Source of the DNA: Larimichthys crocea | Lineage: Eukaryota; Chordata; Actinopteri; Sciaenidae | Assembly: GCF_000972845.2 (NCBI RefSeq) | Contig: NC_040011.1 | Coordinates: 22,169,067-22,233,066 of the forward strand | Length of the DNA stretch: 64,000 nucleotides | Direction: 5' to 3' | Shown here: piece by piece, positions 24,236-35,995 of the stretch | How positions within the stretch are numbered: the stretch's first letter is position 1 | How the letters are laid out: every line of letters starts with the position of its first letter | The notes under the pieces: model-generated | The model's input: only the letters and a program-made list of their open reading frames with translations | Database searches by the model: none | What the model was told of the DNA's origin: nothing | Translations under genes and position numbers: made by a program

Positions 24236-25002
24236 GTAGTATAATATTTTTATACAGTCCTGACAGAAAGATTGAATGTACCTGCAACATACAAATACAA
24301 CTATGTGCTTTTATTAGCTTTGTTTCCTTTTACAGTTGTAATAATGTGTAAATTGTAGAGGACAGAAAACAGCTCACTTAAAAAACAACAACAACAAAAA
24401 AAAAAAAAAACGTCTATCTTCTGGCACCTCCCACTCTCTGGCTCCACGCACAACAGGGGTGTTAACTGTTTATTCTCTGATTTGCAAATATCTCTGCTCT
24501 AACTGGAGTCATTTCTCTCAGTGTTGTCTAAAATATAATTTGAGCAATTTATACCAGAAACCCAAATCTGGTTACAACTTGACCTGCATCCTAATAGCAG
24601 AAATGCCAGCAGTCAGGAAGAAACATTATTATTCATTTGGAGGCACCTGACAAATTTAAGTACAATAAGCACTCTGTTTTTAGAGAAATATCAGACACAG
24701 TTAGCAAAAAACAAACAAAAAAAAAAAACCCTGAAGAACATAGTGGAGTGTTTATCAGTTTAAGATAAGATTTTTCTGCATGCTGTTTGGGGCTGAGCAG
24801 GTAGTGAACGTTGGGGAGAGTGGAAACAGCTGCCTGGTGTGGTCATAAATGACACTATCAAAGTGGTGAGAGTAAACCAAAACAGTAGAGTTGTGGGCTG
24901 GAACTTGCTACAAAACTTCATATAAAACTGAGGGGAGCTTGGTTGATGTACAGTGACTTTTTTCACATTGACACATTGTCATTTGATAAATTTAAGGTTA
25001 AG
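24236..25002. other. Intergenic, no gene seen
   Basis: Contains A tracts near 24390 and 24718. No exon or repeat family recognised. Confidence 0.55.
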
Positions 25003-25014
25003 AATGTACTTGAC

Positions 25015-25208
25015 GGTGTGTCTATTAGCTCAGTTGGTAGAGCATCCGCCCCATGTACAAAGGCTCAGTCCTTGTCGTAGCGGCCCAGGGTTCAAATCCG
25101 ACCTGTGGCCCTTTGCTACATGTCATTCCCCATCGCTCTCTCTCTCCCCACATTCCTGTCACTCTTCAACTGTCTCTATCCAATAAACTTGAAAAGGCCG
25201 AAAAAAAA
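25015..25208 (+). mobile_element. tRNA-derived SINE
   Basis: The head has polymerase III box A (TAGCTCAGTTGGTAGAGC, 25026-25043) and box B (GGGTTCAAATCC). An unrelated body follows, then AATAAACTT and an A-rich tail. It is flanked by an imperfect 12-bp target duplication, AATGTACTTGAC (25003-25014) and AATGTATTTGAC (25209-25220). It is a SINE and not a tRNA gene because the box spacing is expanded and no acceptor stem closes. Confidence 0.88.
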
Positions 25209-26640
25209 AATGTATTTGACATCAAAGCACAAAGACTGAGGATAGAAAGAAACAAGCTTGTTTACATGTTCTATCTCATTAGCTTGGAAGTCAATGAGCC
25301 AGCAGTGCATCCAATAGTGTATTTTTAAAGGATGATATAATAATAGTTTGAAGCAGGAACAATCAGCTGATTATTCCTGAAACCTAATATGATGGGTTGT
25401 TAAATGGTGATATAAAGTAGCAGTTTGACTATGAGTCAGGAGTGCCAGTCAGTGCAAGTCTGACAAAGAATATTTTAGTTACAAGGACCCATGTTCTTCA
25501 GTACATTGGTCCTTTAACAATTACTAACAACCAGGTATTTCAAAAGGCACCAACCAGACAGTCTATCTGTCTATCTCTAATATGTTTGCACGGGGTGTTT
25601 TTTTGGGGGGTAACTCAAGTGATGCCTCTTGTATCTAACAGACAAGCTTAGTGATTACCTGAAATACCTTAGCCAGTAGATATTCCGCCACAGTACGTAC
25701 AGTATGTCCCCTGGATGCCTAGTAGAAGTTGCACAGCCATCGGCCACTATCGGAGCCAAGTTCAGCAGTAGTTCGTAAAACTACTTATCACTGCCAATTA
25801 ATTGGTGAAACTGATGAATTGATCAACCTCTATTGACAGGACTTCAGAGACAACAAGGATATGGGAATGCTTCCTTATCCCTTTTAAAACAAACAACCCA
25901 TTTCATGTCAAAAGTAAAATTAGAAAAAAAACTAGGGTTCATTTTAATTAACGCAGATTAATCGGGCTGCGTTCATTAGTGGAATTAGGAAACTTTAGCC
26001 CACTCTCTAGCATAGTAGGTGGCGGTAATGCTCCTTAAACGCTTGTTGCCATCCGCCAATAAATCAAAGAAGAAGAATCAGGCTGCGTGGTACCTGCTGG
26101 TGCCACTTTTGAGTCGGAAAAACACTCCACCCACACCTGCTTTGTCAATATGATGGAGGCAACATCTGATGCTAGCGTTAGCAGCCAGCGTCCACCTTGG
26201 CCATACATTCAGATGCAAACTGATGAAGTCTACTAACGACTGATTAACGAACTGCCTCACTATATGGACTGCAGGCTAATGGCAGTGTTAGAGGACAGGC
26301 AGAGGTTTTACAGATAGCATCCTCTGACGGAACAAAGACAGAGATGCCAATCTAATCTGTAACAGCAAATATGTTTTCTAATGCTGACCAAACATAATGA
26401 GGAAATGCTGTTAATAAACTTTTCTGGCAGTGTTAAAATGTTAAAAATGTGCAATACACTATCCACTTGGACAGTGTGACCCTGTTATTATAATATAGAA
26501 CTTTAAATCACAATATTTCCATAACTTTAACCAAAGTGCTTTTGTTGCCTAAATTTAACTAAACAAATATATAATATATATGTATTTATCCCAGCTGCAA
26601 TGAAAATGGATTGTGTGTTTGGTAAATTTAGGGGGAAGTA
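25209..26640. other. Intergenic, one dispersed repeat
   Basis: 25930-26075 matches a common fish dispersed sequence (GTAGGTGGCGGTAATGC, CAAAGAAGAAGAA), class unknown to me. Nothing else recognised up to the upstream region of locus C. Confidence 0.5.
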
Positions 26641-26654
26641 CTTTTATGTATCAG

Positions 26655-26659
26655 CCAAT
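26655..26659 (+). promoter_or_regulatory. CCAAT element upstream of C
   Basis: CAGCCAATCAGG, 92 bp before the C start codon. The following 5' UTR word CAAGAGAAGGTTGCT is shared with F and, less exactly, D and E. Confidence 0.55.
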
Positions 26660-26746
26660 CAGGATGATTTCTACATGGAAAACCCACACCACTTTGTGAC
26701 CAAACCTTCCATTTGCAGTTGCACAAGAGAAGGTTGCTGTTCAACA

Positions 26747-29708
26747 ATGATCTCGATGTTTGATGGAAATTTGGCTGCTTTGATTCTCCTTAGTACAGTA
26801 TGTAAGTGTAATGCTAAACTAGTGGGAGAAAAATACTACTGTAAGTTTTTACTACACTGGAGCTGTGCAAAACTGGCATGTTGTAACTCTGTTTTTTGTT
26901 TCTTTTCTTCAGACCTGATTCAGCCTGCAGAGGTTCCTCACTACCTGTCTTTGACTGTGGCTGAACTTGGTGGGAATGTTACTCTGCAATGTCCAGTTCC
27001 TAAGGAGGAAGGCAAATTCTTTCATTGGTATAAGCAGTCTGTTGGACATATGGTCCAAAGAGTCGCTGCCGTAATTCTTGGCTCAATGACAGTCAGTGAA
27101 CCTATTAACCCCCGTTTTACAATAATAAAAGCAGGTCGTCAGTATCGTCTAACCATCAGAAATGTCAGCAAAGAGGATGAAGCAACATACTTCTGTCAAC
27201 ATGGAGTTGCATATTCACAGAGTTTTGTTAATGGCATTTTCTTGGCTGTTAATGGTATAATATTTTTTACTTTCAGAGTTTGTGCCTATACAAAAAGTCA
27301 AACAGATAAGTTAGATTGTGATTTGCTTTGACCTCTTTTTCATCTGAATCACACAGATCCTGATCAGCAGAAATCTGTCAATGTGAAGCAAAGTCAAGAG
27401 ACGGCATCAGTCCAGCCGGGAGACTCAGTGACTCTCAAGTGTTCACTTCGCTCCAAGAACAAAGCCCGGTGTCCAGGTGAACCCAGTGTGTACTGGTTCA
27501 GAGCTGCATCAGGAGAATCTCATCCGGCCATGATTTACACTAACAGCAGTTATGAAGAAGAGGAAAGAAACTGTGTCTACAGTCTGTCTAAAACTATAAG
27601 AGACTCCTCTGATACTGGGACTTACTACTGCACGGTGGCCACATGTGGACAGATCCTGTTTGGTGAAGGAACTAAAGTGGAGATAAGTACGTATTTACAG
27701 TAGAATTTAAAAGCATTTATGAGTGTAAAATATTTCTTTAGGCTGATCATTATTATATTTAATAGATTATTATATGTGTTTATATGTGTTTATATGTTAA
27801 CGCAATATATAAAATTATTCTGAAATGACCATCGGCTGACAGATGTAACAATTAATGTTAATGTTAATGTTAATGTTAATCAATGTTGTGGTTGCTGAAA
27901 AAAAAGGTAAACCAAAAAAGCATGACATTTTTTAATTTTTATTTCAGAATCAGAATTAGACCCAGTTTACCTCGTGCTCGGAGTGCTGCTTGCCTGCTGT
28001 GTGACTGTGATTGTCATCCTGATTTTCTATGTAAAGCGAAGCAGAATTTGTGAATTTTGCAAAGGTAGGTTGATCATACATAGATTTATGCAAAAGATAC
28101 AACACTGATAACTGCTGACGGCGTTTTACGGGATCTTGCCCTGCACTGTACTGTACAGTTACTGCACAACACAATATCCTGTTTCAAAAGAATACACAAT
28201 ATTTCAAAGGTTCTGAGGACTTTGTTTTTATGAACAGGAGCCATGAGTGCTGCAGAGTTAACTGCGGATCAATCAAATGATTTGGTAAATATGCTTTAGT
28301 ATATTCTGCTTTCCCTTACGGCTTATAATTTTCATGAAGAAAAAGTTGGGACACTGTGTAGAACATAAATAAAACAGAGTGCAATGACGTAAGTAAGCAA
28401 GTATTTTTTGACCTGACTTGTCTATGAATATGAAGCCACATCAGGATGGCAGCATACTTGCTCCAAAGCCTGTATATGTACCCATCAACATTAATGGTGC
28501 CTTCACAGATGTGAAAGTTGAACATACCATTAGCATTAACACACCCACACCACAGATGCTGTTTTTTTTTACTTTGTGCTGGTAACAATCTGGGTGGTCC
28601 ATGATTTACAAAAACAATTTGAAATGTGGACTTATCAAATCACAGCATACTTTTGCCATCAGTACATCTTGGATGAGCTCAGGCTTTATTGTGTTTCTCT
28701 ACGTTGTTGATATCTCGCTTGCATGGAGTCTTTACTTGCATTAGTAGATGCACTGATGCAACTGTGTTTCCTGTATTTTCTAAAGTTTTTCCAAGCCCAT
28801 TTTTTAATTCAGGGCTGCCTATGGGACTGGGGTCAAAGGCATTCAAAGCTGGTTTTTGGCCTTTACATGGAAAGATTTCTCTGGAATCTCTGAATCTTTT
28901 AATGATATTATAGATTGTAGATGATGTAATCCCTACATTTATTGCAAAAGGGTGTTGAGAAACATTGTTCTTAAACTATTTACCAGCATAGTTTTTCACA
29001 CTGTGGTGAACCTCACCATTCCTGTGAACGACTGAACCTTTCAAGGATATGAACTTTCATACCCAATTGTGATCCGAACACCTATGAGTTAAACAATTGA
29101 CTTTACTTTTTTAAATGTGTTGCAGTTATCAATTTCAGAATGAGTGTATATTTAGTAAAACAGTTTAGCTATTTGAACATGAAATATCATTAGCATAACA
29201 TAGGTCTAAAAGGATTTGCAAACCATTGCATTCTGTTATTAGTTTTGAGACATTTTACACAGACTCTTGCATCTTTTCTGAAACTGTACACAGCATCTAG
29301 TTGCTTCTGGTTCTACTGCTGGTCTGATATATACACAGCAAAACTGAAAGAGAGAAACACATTTTTTTTTCCACCATTACCAAGCCACTGAGCTGCAGAT
29401 GATAATCATGATCAGAATATTAATAATGTGATTTTAATTATACTGACATTTAAAATAAGTAGTAATAGAGTTGTCATATTCAAGTAAACTAAACAGCATC
29501 TGTTTCCTCATCTAAACTGTAAATGCGTCAATAACAGACTGATACTCTTACATTTTTTCAGGATGGTGAAGCAGAGGCAGTGAACTATGCAGCACTGCAT
29601 TTCTCCACAAGAAAACTGAAAAGAGGAAAGACCAGAGAGTCGCCACAAGAGTGTGTGTACTCTGTTGTTAAAACAGATTACCAAAATCAGCAACACCCCT
29701 CTTCATAG
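26747..29708 (+). CDS. NITR-like inhibitory receptor C, intact (345 aa, six exons)
   Basis: The exons are signal 26747-26801, V 26913-27254, I 27357-27686, membrane 27948-28064, linker 28238-28284 and tail 29562-29708. All borders are GT-AG and phases give one 346-codon frame. The V domain (about 19-132) has VTLQCPV, FHWYKQSVG and EATYFCQHG. The I domain (about 133-242) has LKCSL, YWFRAASGES, DTGTYYCTVATCG and FGEGTKVEI. The membrane helix is uncharged. It is followed by a basic juxtamembrane stretch with CEFC. The tail has VNYAAL (Tyr306), a perfect ITIM that could recruit SHP phosphatases, and CVYSVV (Tyr330), ITIM-like. An upstream in-frame ATG at 26600 exists, but I chose 26747 because it starts a signal peptide as in D, E and F. 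The last intron hosts a DNA transposon. Confidence 0.9.
28343..29262 (-). mobile_element. Tc1/mariner-like DNA transposon remnant in the last intron of C
   Basis: The left (28351-28385) and right (29226-29262) ends are imperfect inverted repeats (CTGTGTAGAACATAAAT against CTGTGTAAAATGTC). On the minus strand, 28500-28590 gives GMFNFHICEGTINVDGYI, a transposase-like word of Tc1-type elements. The frame is broken throughout. Its insertion did not touch the exons of C. Confidence 0.65.
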
Positions 29709-31642
29709 GCGGAGCAGGAGCAGTGAACTCCTCAGGGGGCCTCAGCTTAGCTTATGTTTCAGATAGTCTCCCACAGTGACATGAAGCAGCTGTTCATATT
29801 TTCTGAAGCATTGCATTTGGCAGATTTTATAGGAGAGGAGAGCGTTTCACTTGTTTTGTTTATTGATTGCACAACATACATGCCAGTATTCTGTAGGGTC
29901 AACATGTGTGTGGAACTTTTGTTTTCTGTTGTTTTGTTGACATAAAAACTTCCAAACCAACTTGTTTCATCTTATGTGAAATAACTCCATCCTCTATCAT
30001 CATTAATAATAAAAAAAAAAAACTACTATCCATTCATGTAACAGATTCTACATCCCAATTTCTCTTTCTCAGTATGACTCTCATACCCAGATTTCTTTCA
30101 CACTACAGCAAATGTAGTAAGGGATAATACCTGACGAGGTATCCATTATCATTAATTAATGGACGACGGGGTATTCAAAACAATCTGACGTGCAGCATAA
30201 CCTATTGATTCCCAGTTATGGAGATCTCAAAGGGCATTAATCCACTTATACCGTTGTCACTTGTCAAAGAAAAAAAAAAGACTATTAATGTATTCATTTT
30301 TTTTGCAATCAAAAGATTTTTTACAAGCCATGACTCTGTTTTCTTGTTAACACCTGAGGATTTAATACATGCAAATATAATTTCATCCCATAATGTTCTT
30401 ATGCAAAGAAAACGTTGGGAAGAACTACACTCAGTGTTGTAAATAGGTGAACAGACAGATTTACTGGAACCACTCCAGTTCCTGGAATTAAGTATTCAGC
30501 CAGACCTCGGTATACCAGAGGTTAACTGTTAGTCTAACAATGAGGCTCCTGCTGTGACAATGCTGTTTGAGTGACATTTTGCTGACATATGGTCATATAC
30601 TGTACAGCACCAGGGATTGCTGTAGCCTTTAAAGGATCAGTGTGTAGGACAGTGGCATCTAACAGTGTACCTTAACCACTCCTCTACTTCCTAACATGGA
30701 GGAGACACTACACTACATGTAAAAAATGCAAAAAGGCTGTACTACCTAGAACCCACGTTCTTTGTCTGTTCTCGGCTACTGTTGAAAGATGTAAAAGGCT
30801 CATTCCAAGGTAATAAAAACATTTCAGGTGCTTAAACACTAATGAAAACATCATTATGCATATTATATTCAATTTCTGTCATATTCTGTAAACAGAGGCT
30901 CCTAAATCTGACACACTGGATCTTTAAAACTTCAGTAGTTTTCTTCCAATGAATTTCAGATAAGAGATAATACTGGTAACAATGATACAAGTAAAATAAA
31001 AGTGAATAAAAGTAGAAAGCTGAAATACAATACAATAAAGTGAGATTGAAAAAAGAATAACATGAGACAGAAGCTATTTTTAAAGTTTAATAAAATTGCA
31101 TACAATAACATACAAATCTGCTCTATAAATCCATTGTCCTGTTTTCTCCTTTGTTTTGAATTATTTTGTCAAAAGATTTATATTTTATTTGAATAAAGCC
31201 AATCAAATCTTGCATAAAGCCATAACATCAGGAGTTGAACACATATTCGCTTTCCTGTCTTATCTAACTTAACATATCAATACAGCTGTTGTTCTGCACC
31301 TTAGCTTGTTGAATGAAAAACATTAGCTGGTAAAAATGGAACTGCTAATCATTTTGCAGGCTTCACTGATTATGCATCTATCGTCTTCTTGTCTTCAAAC
31401 GAAGACCATCTGATGATACCACACTTATTCTTTAACTGTGATTTAAAATGTGGACAATGTCAAATCACATAAAAATAAAATGACTGTTATAGGTGTTAAT
31501 GACCAGACCCATTTTCCACTTCCAATTATGTCCATAATCAACAGAATTGGACAAGCTGATTGTTCATCATCTAAAACATTTCTTTTTCCAGGTCAAGTGA
31601 TCTATAATAACCCAGTTTACACAGAGAATTTTGTCTGAGCTG
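29709..31642. other. Intergenic between C and G (3' ends facing)
   Basis: Contains the presumed C 3' UTR (an AATAAAA run at 30006) and one MITE (30628-30928). No other gene supported. Confidence 0.55.
30628..30928. mobile_element. ~300-bp MITE with terminal inverted repeats
   Basis: Ends are TTTAAAGGATCAGTGTGT and, inverted, TTTAAAGATCCAGTGTGT, an imperfect ~18-bp inverted repeat. No coding capacity. This is a non-autonomous DNA element; the superfamily is not determinable by eye. Confidence 0.7.
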
Positions 31643-32944
31643 CTAATCCAACTGAAAAGCTTTGACAGCAGCGTAGATCCTCTCTCTCTCTGCTGATTTT
31701 GCGTCCGCCATTCCACCACTGCCAGTTTTCATTACGGTAAACACGACAGAAGAGTAAACCCACGTGTCCTCATTCCTCTGAGGAAATATATGGCAGATTT
31801 TGTGAGTGACTTTCATGATAAATGCTTTAAAAAAGAAATCAGGAATCTAACTGTGTTTTAGACGGTTCATCTTACCTTAAACTGCTTTAAATCACGATTT
31901 TGCAGTCCACTAGTGCGTACAGTGCCTGTTCACCAAACAAAGAAGCGTATTATAAAATACTGTAAAGAAAGGCAGTAACAATGAATAAAGATCAGTAAAA
32001 AGGGATTCACTAATTTGACTTAAAGATGAGTAGAACAATGTACAAGTAATGTTCCCTTACCAGTGTAACAATTACAGACCTTCCCGGAATCAAGGATGAA
32101 AGCTATAATAATCAGGCTTATAACTAAAGAAGCACCAAGTGGAAACAAAATCATAGTTGTCCTCTTCGAATCCCTCATGTTGACTTCATATTCTTCAACA
32201 TTGTTTCCTGGAATGTTAGTAAAGTTCAGATGACATTCATCTGATTCAGATCTGAAACAGCACACAGTCTGTTCTTCTGGACCTGTTGTGTTCTCAGAGT
32301 CAGAGAGGACTGAACTCTGCGTCACAGTCACAGACCCTCCAGGACGGACTGGATCAGATGGAGGGACTGCAGTCGTATCAGGTTCTGGTCCAGGGAAATT
32401 AAAATCATAAAATTAAAACAATCCTGTGAATTATGTGTGAACTTTATATGATCAAGTAAGGCAAGAGGTATGTAAGTTACTTTTTGCTGACATACCTTCA
32501 ACTTTCAGGTCTGCTCCTTTCAGAAATGTCAAGATGTTTTGCATTTGCATGCAGAAGTAAACTCCAGTATCACTTAGCTTTGTGTTTTTAATACGCAGAA
32601 CAAATGTTCTTGATTCTTCTGTGGTTATAATGCGAGAATCGACACCCTTAGAGTTAAGTGCTTTTCCTAAGACTTCAGGAAGGTTTCCAGGAATGAGCCG
32701 GATCCAATACATGCTTTGAAAAGACTTGCAGGGACATTTTAGTGTCACATATTCTCCAACACCAACAGTCGTTGTCTCAAAGATCTGATCATCTGTGCAT
32801 CCTGAAAAAAACATGTTACATTCTTCTAAATTCCTGTAAGAAGATGACAATCCTTTAAATGTGTATCTGGAATAAATCTGAATTCATATACTTACGCCCC
32901 ACACTGAGCATCAGCATGAAATACAATATAATCAGCATTTTCAT
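31643..32944 (-). CDS. NITR-like receptor G, open frame with a degenerate I domain (287 aa)
   Basis: The exons are signal 32896-32944, V 32496-32801, I-plus-membrane 32061-32384, tail 31876-31925 and tail 31643-31777; phases join into 288 codons. The V domain is normal (VTLKCPC, YWIRLIPGNLPEVLG, TGVYFCMQ). The I domain is abnormal: the usual acceptor AG is TG (32392-32391), and the next AG, 6 bp on, keeps frame. The first Ig cysteine is lost (VTVTQSS), the WFR tryptophan is Cys (CCFRSES), and the YYC and FGxGT half is deleted, so the exon runs straight into the membrane segment (LGASLVISLIIIAFIL). The juxtamembrane motif is VCNCYTG. The tail has WVYSSV (Tyr251) and RIYAAV (Tyr278), both YxxV. 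It could be a V-only receptor or a young pseudogene whose frame has not yet broken. Confidence 0.65.
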
Positions 32945-33044
32945 GTTATTCCACTTGAGATCACTGAAATTTAGACTGCGTCAGAAGATGATTCGTCTTG
33001 ATGTAATGATTTGAAGTGGGAGTGAACAATTTTAGTGCAATCTG

Positions 33045-33049
33045 ATTGG
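33045..33049 (-). promoter_or_regulatory. CCAAT element upstream of G
   Basis: CCAAT on the coding strand within GGGCCAATCAGA, 101 bp upstream of the G start codon. Confidence 0.55.
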
Positions 33050-33099
33050 CCCCTTGTTATGTTGGTGATTTCCTGTACTACCACAGGGGAAATAATGCG

Positions 33100-33560
33100 A
33101 ACCATCTTTCCAACCTAAACACATGCTCATCTAGTTAATATTGATAAAATTTGTTTAGGCTTTGATTGTATCCAGGTAAACAATCTGAGTGAAAAGCAAA
33201 AGAGGTGGAGCATACCATTTAAAAAAAATCCTTTTCATGTGGTTAAGCCAAATCCCACAAAGTGTCAGCACACTGTATGTGTCGTACTGAAGTGCATACA
33301 CTTGCACAGACTGCATGCAAGTCCACAGCTGTTCACATCTATTCTAATATAATCAACCCTTTACTGTTGAGAACAGCAGCAATGAACCAAAACTACTCTG
33401 AAGCAACCCTCTCTTTTGTTGGAGGTCTTTCTGGGGAGACCTTCAACACAGCGTTGCTTAGCCAGAGGTTTGTGAATGTCCTCACATCCACCTAGCACCT
33501 CTAACTCTGGGCAACTCTGGTTCTGGATGCAGTGCTATGTGTACAAGTGAATGCAATATA
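33100..33560. other. Intergenic, no gene seen
   Basis: Upstream of G. The short plus-strand frame here has no family features. Confidence 0.5.
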
Positions 33561-33599
33561 TCTAGTTGGTATTGCCCCCACCTCCTCCACCACCAGCTC

Positions 33600-34000
33600 C
33601 AATTCCTTCCTGTAAGTGAGGTGACACTAATTTGCTACAACGCCAGGAATCAGCACACCTAGGTCCCGCCCTTTACTTGCCACCTGACAGGCAAAGCACC
33701 AGACCCCTATGCCTCTCCTTGGTGGCATATTGTTGGCTGTGCCCACCGAGCCCCATGGATTTAGGCCTGGCTACCAGACGCTGAGCTGAGGTGGTTCAAA
33801 TATGTGATAAGGGTGCTTCCTGGCCCTTTTCCAGCATGTCCAACTGGTAGGAGTGCATAGGACAGATCCAGAACTCTGGAGGGACTAGGTAGCACACCTA
33901 GAAAACCTTGGAAAAGCTGGAATATGTTACTGGGGATAGGAACATGCCACCAGGACCCAACCACGGATAAGAGCAGAAGGAAATAGATGGATGGATAAGT
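33600..34000 (+). mobile_element. RTE/Rex3-like LINE 3' fragment
   Basis: GAGGTGGTTCAAATATGTGA, TGTCCAACTGGTAGGAG, a CTGGAGGGACTAGGTAG region and the end CACGGATAAGAGCAGAAGG followed by GATGGATGG match the 3' end of a widespread fish RTE-type LINE. The frame is broken; only the last ~400 bp is present. Confidence 0.75.
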
Positions 34001-34109
34001 TTAAGTTTTGATTTGAAATGGGGAATCCCAGTGAACCTGGTAGAAAACCATCAGATAAAGATTTGAACCCAAGACCTTGTCATGAGGGCGCATCATATCT
34101 CATAGTTAA

Positions 34110-34330
34110 CAGTGTACAGGGTTTTTATTTTTCTAATCAAAGTTCTCACCAAATATGGTGGGAGTGTCTTGTTCACATACATACAAGGTGTACAGAGACG
34201 GAAAATAGATGAAAGAGACAAAACAGCAGATTTGTCACGTGTTGTTGTTTGTGGCCTTAATCAGGGTCATCATATTCTTGACCACAAGCCAAAACATGTG
34301 GCTCTTACAATGAAGTTGTTCTTAACACTG
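34110..34330. repeat. Diverged copy of the intergenic segment seen at 12420-12560 and 22660-22810
   Basis: AAGGTGTACAGAGA, TTTGTGGCCTTAATCAGGGTC and GACCACAAGCC are shared with the other two intergenic regions, placing this in the same duplicated unit as cassettes M and K. Confidence 0.55.
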
Positions 34331-34519
34331 AAAGTGCTGCTTGAGGTTTGACATACTGTTAAAACAATGCTGTGCCGAGACCCCTGTCCATAAATATAAT
34401 ACAGAAAGGCGAGACACAGAAAAAGTAACAACTGTAAAATGTCATGCAGTAAATACTTTCATTTGTGTCCTGCTTTGTACTTTGACACACACACAGATAG
34501 ACAGGTAAACACACACTTA

Positions 34520-34660
34520 CAGTCACTACTGACAAACAAATGATGCATGGAAACTTCAGCACTGTTGTGGTCAGGCTTCAAACTGAAGTGTGAAGACAAG
34601 GCGGTCTTTCTACCTTTTCTCACTCTCTGTTGTAGCCTCAGGAAGCTGCACACTGCTGTT
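34520..34660 (-). repeat. Intergenic cassette M, copy 3 (exon-like)
   Basis: Minus-strand frame SHFSLKPDHNSAEVSMHHLF, ending at GACT followed by GTAAGT, a strong donor. A CCCAAT (ATTGGG on the plus strand, near 34663) lies just upstream. Confidence 0.5.
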
Positions 34661-34859
34661 CTATTGGGCGTTGATGTTAGAGCGGGGAGGGGCTAAGCAA
34701 TCCACAGTACCGCCCCTGTCAAGAGCAGGACTCTGAACTGTGAAGTTTGTCTGAATATTAAAAAAAGGGTTGATGGCCATTTGGAGAAATTTCTTGTTCT
34801 TTGAATGAACACCTTAATCAGCAAGAGAAAACACATTATGTGTTCAGCTTTAATTAGCC

Positions 34860-35090
34860 CTCTGAAATCTCTTGTATCTTTTCCTCCTTGCAACGTGACC
34901 CTCACTGCATCCTGTTGAAGCTCATAGTCAGGTTTGTTCTGAGTAAACCGCATTGATGGTTAGTCAAAGGTCTGAGAAACGGCCCACCACAGTACATGTC
35001 AGTAAGTGCATGTGGCTTTGCTAGTTCTCACTGGCAACATGCAGAACACCTTTAAAAAGTGCTGAGACCAGAAAGACAGAGTTTCATTCC
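34860..35090 (-). repeat. Intergenic cassette K, copy 4
   Basis: Shared CATCCTGTTGAAGCTCATAG, TTCTGAGTAAACCG and GCATGTGGCTTTGCTAGTT words. The minus-strand frame differs from copies 1 and 2, which argues against coding. Confidence 0.72.
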
Positions 35091-35099
35091 AGGAGTTAA

Positions 35100-35190
35100 A
35101 CATATTATATTATATTATATTATATTATTTATATTATATATAGTATCTTATATTCTATTATATTATATTATATTATATTATATTATATTG
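35100..35190. repeat. ATATT microsatellite
   Basis: About 17 imperfect TATAT/ATATT repeats. Confidence 0.9.
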
Positions 35191-35744
35191 CTTGAGACTT
35201 ATTGATTGATTGTGTTTCCAACATAAAATACACACTACTTTGGGACTAGTGTTTATTTATTAACATAGTTAGAGATACAGTCACATATCATTTTATCTTT
35301 ATCTTAAGGCCTCAGCTTAGTTAGGAAGGACATGTGTAACATGTTATGTATATTACTCCCAACTGACTCTTGATAGTGACAGGAAGTGTTTTTTTTATTT
35401 GTCAGTATGTGTATATTTTCTAAAAAGGTTTATATTTTCTAAAACAGTTTAGATTTTCCAGAAAAATTTATCACTTAGCTGATCTTTAGTTGCATTGTAA
35501 TTGTCACAATATATGTTCCAGTATTTCTGTAATATGTTGTCAACATGTGCGTAGTCCTGTGTTTGCTTTAGTTACTTTTTTGACATAAAAACTGTAATTG
35601 GGTGTGAGGTTGGTCCCAAGAACAGCACAGGTAGTGTGACATACAAAATCGATAAAGAATCGATAAGAGTTGGAATTAGAGTACTTTGTTTGGATTAAAG
35701 TATAAACTATAACAATTATAAAAATTTGTTGTTGCATGTTTCGG

Positions 35745-35995
35745 CACAGTGGTGCAGTGGTTAGCGCTGATTTCTGTGTGCAGTTTACATGTTCTCACTG
35801 TGTCTGCATGTCTCTGGCTTCCTCCCACAAAAAACAGGTTAATCGGTGTCTCTAAATTGTCCATAGGTGTGAGCCATAGGTGGCTGACCCCGCCTCTCAC
35901 CCGAGGTCAGCTGGGATAGGCTCCAGTCCCCCTGTGACCCTGATGAGGATAAGCAGTTACAGATAATGGAGATAGATGGATGGAGTTATTGCATT
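35745..35995 (+). mobile_element. Common teleost interspersed repeat with GATGGATGG tail
   Basis: A tRNA-like start (GTGGTGCAGTGGTTAGCGCT), then CTCCCACAAAAAACAGGTTAAT and CAGCTGGGATAGGCTCCAG, ending GATAGATGGATGG. It is the well-known repeat of fish genomes; class is SINE or LINE 3' end, not decided here. An internal deletion is evident from the shortened middle. Confidence 0.75.

Noticed and set aside
25026..25100. Possible tRNA gene (box A and box B present)
   Set aside because: No acceptor-stem pairing; the intervening region is too long; an unrelated body, A tail and target duplications show a SINE.
31450..31638. Plus-strand frame ending VIYNNPVYTENFV, resembling a tyrosine tail exon
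   Set aside because: No upstream exons on the plus strand to join; it overlaps the end region of minus-strand gene G, and one short match is not enough.
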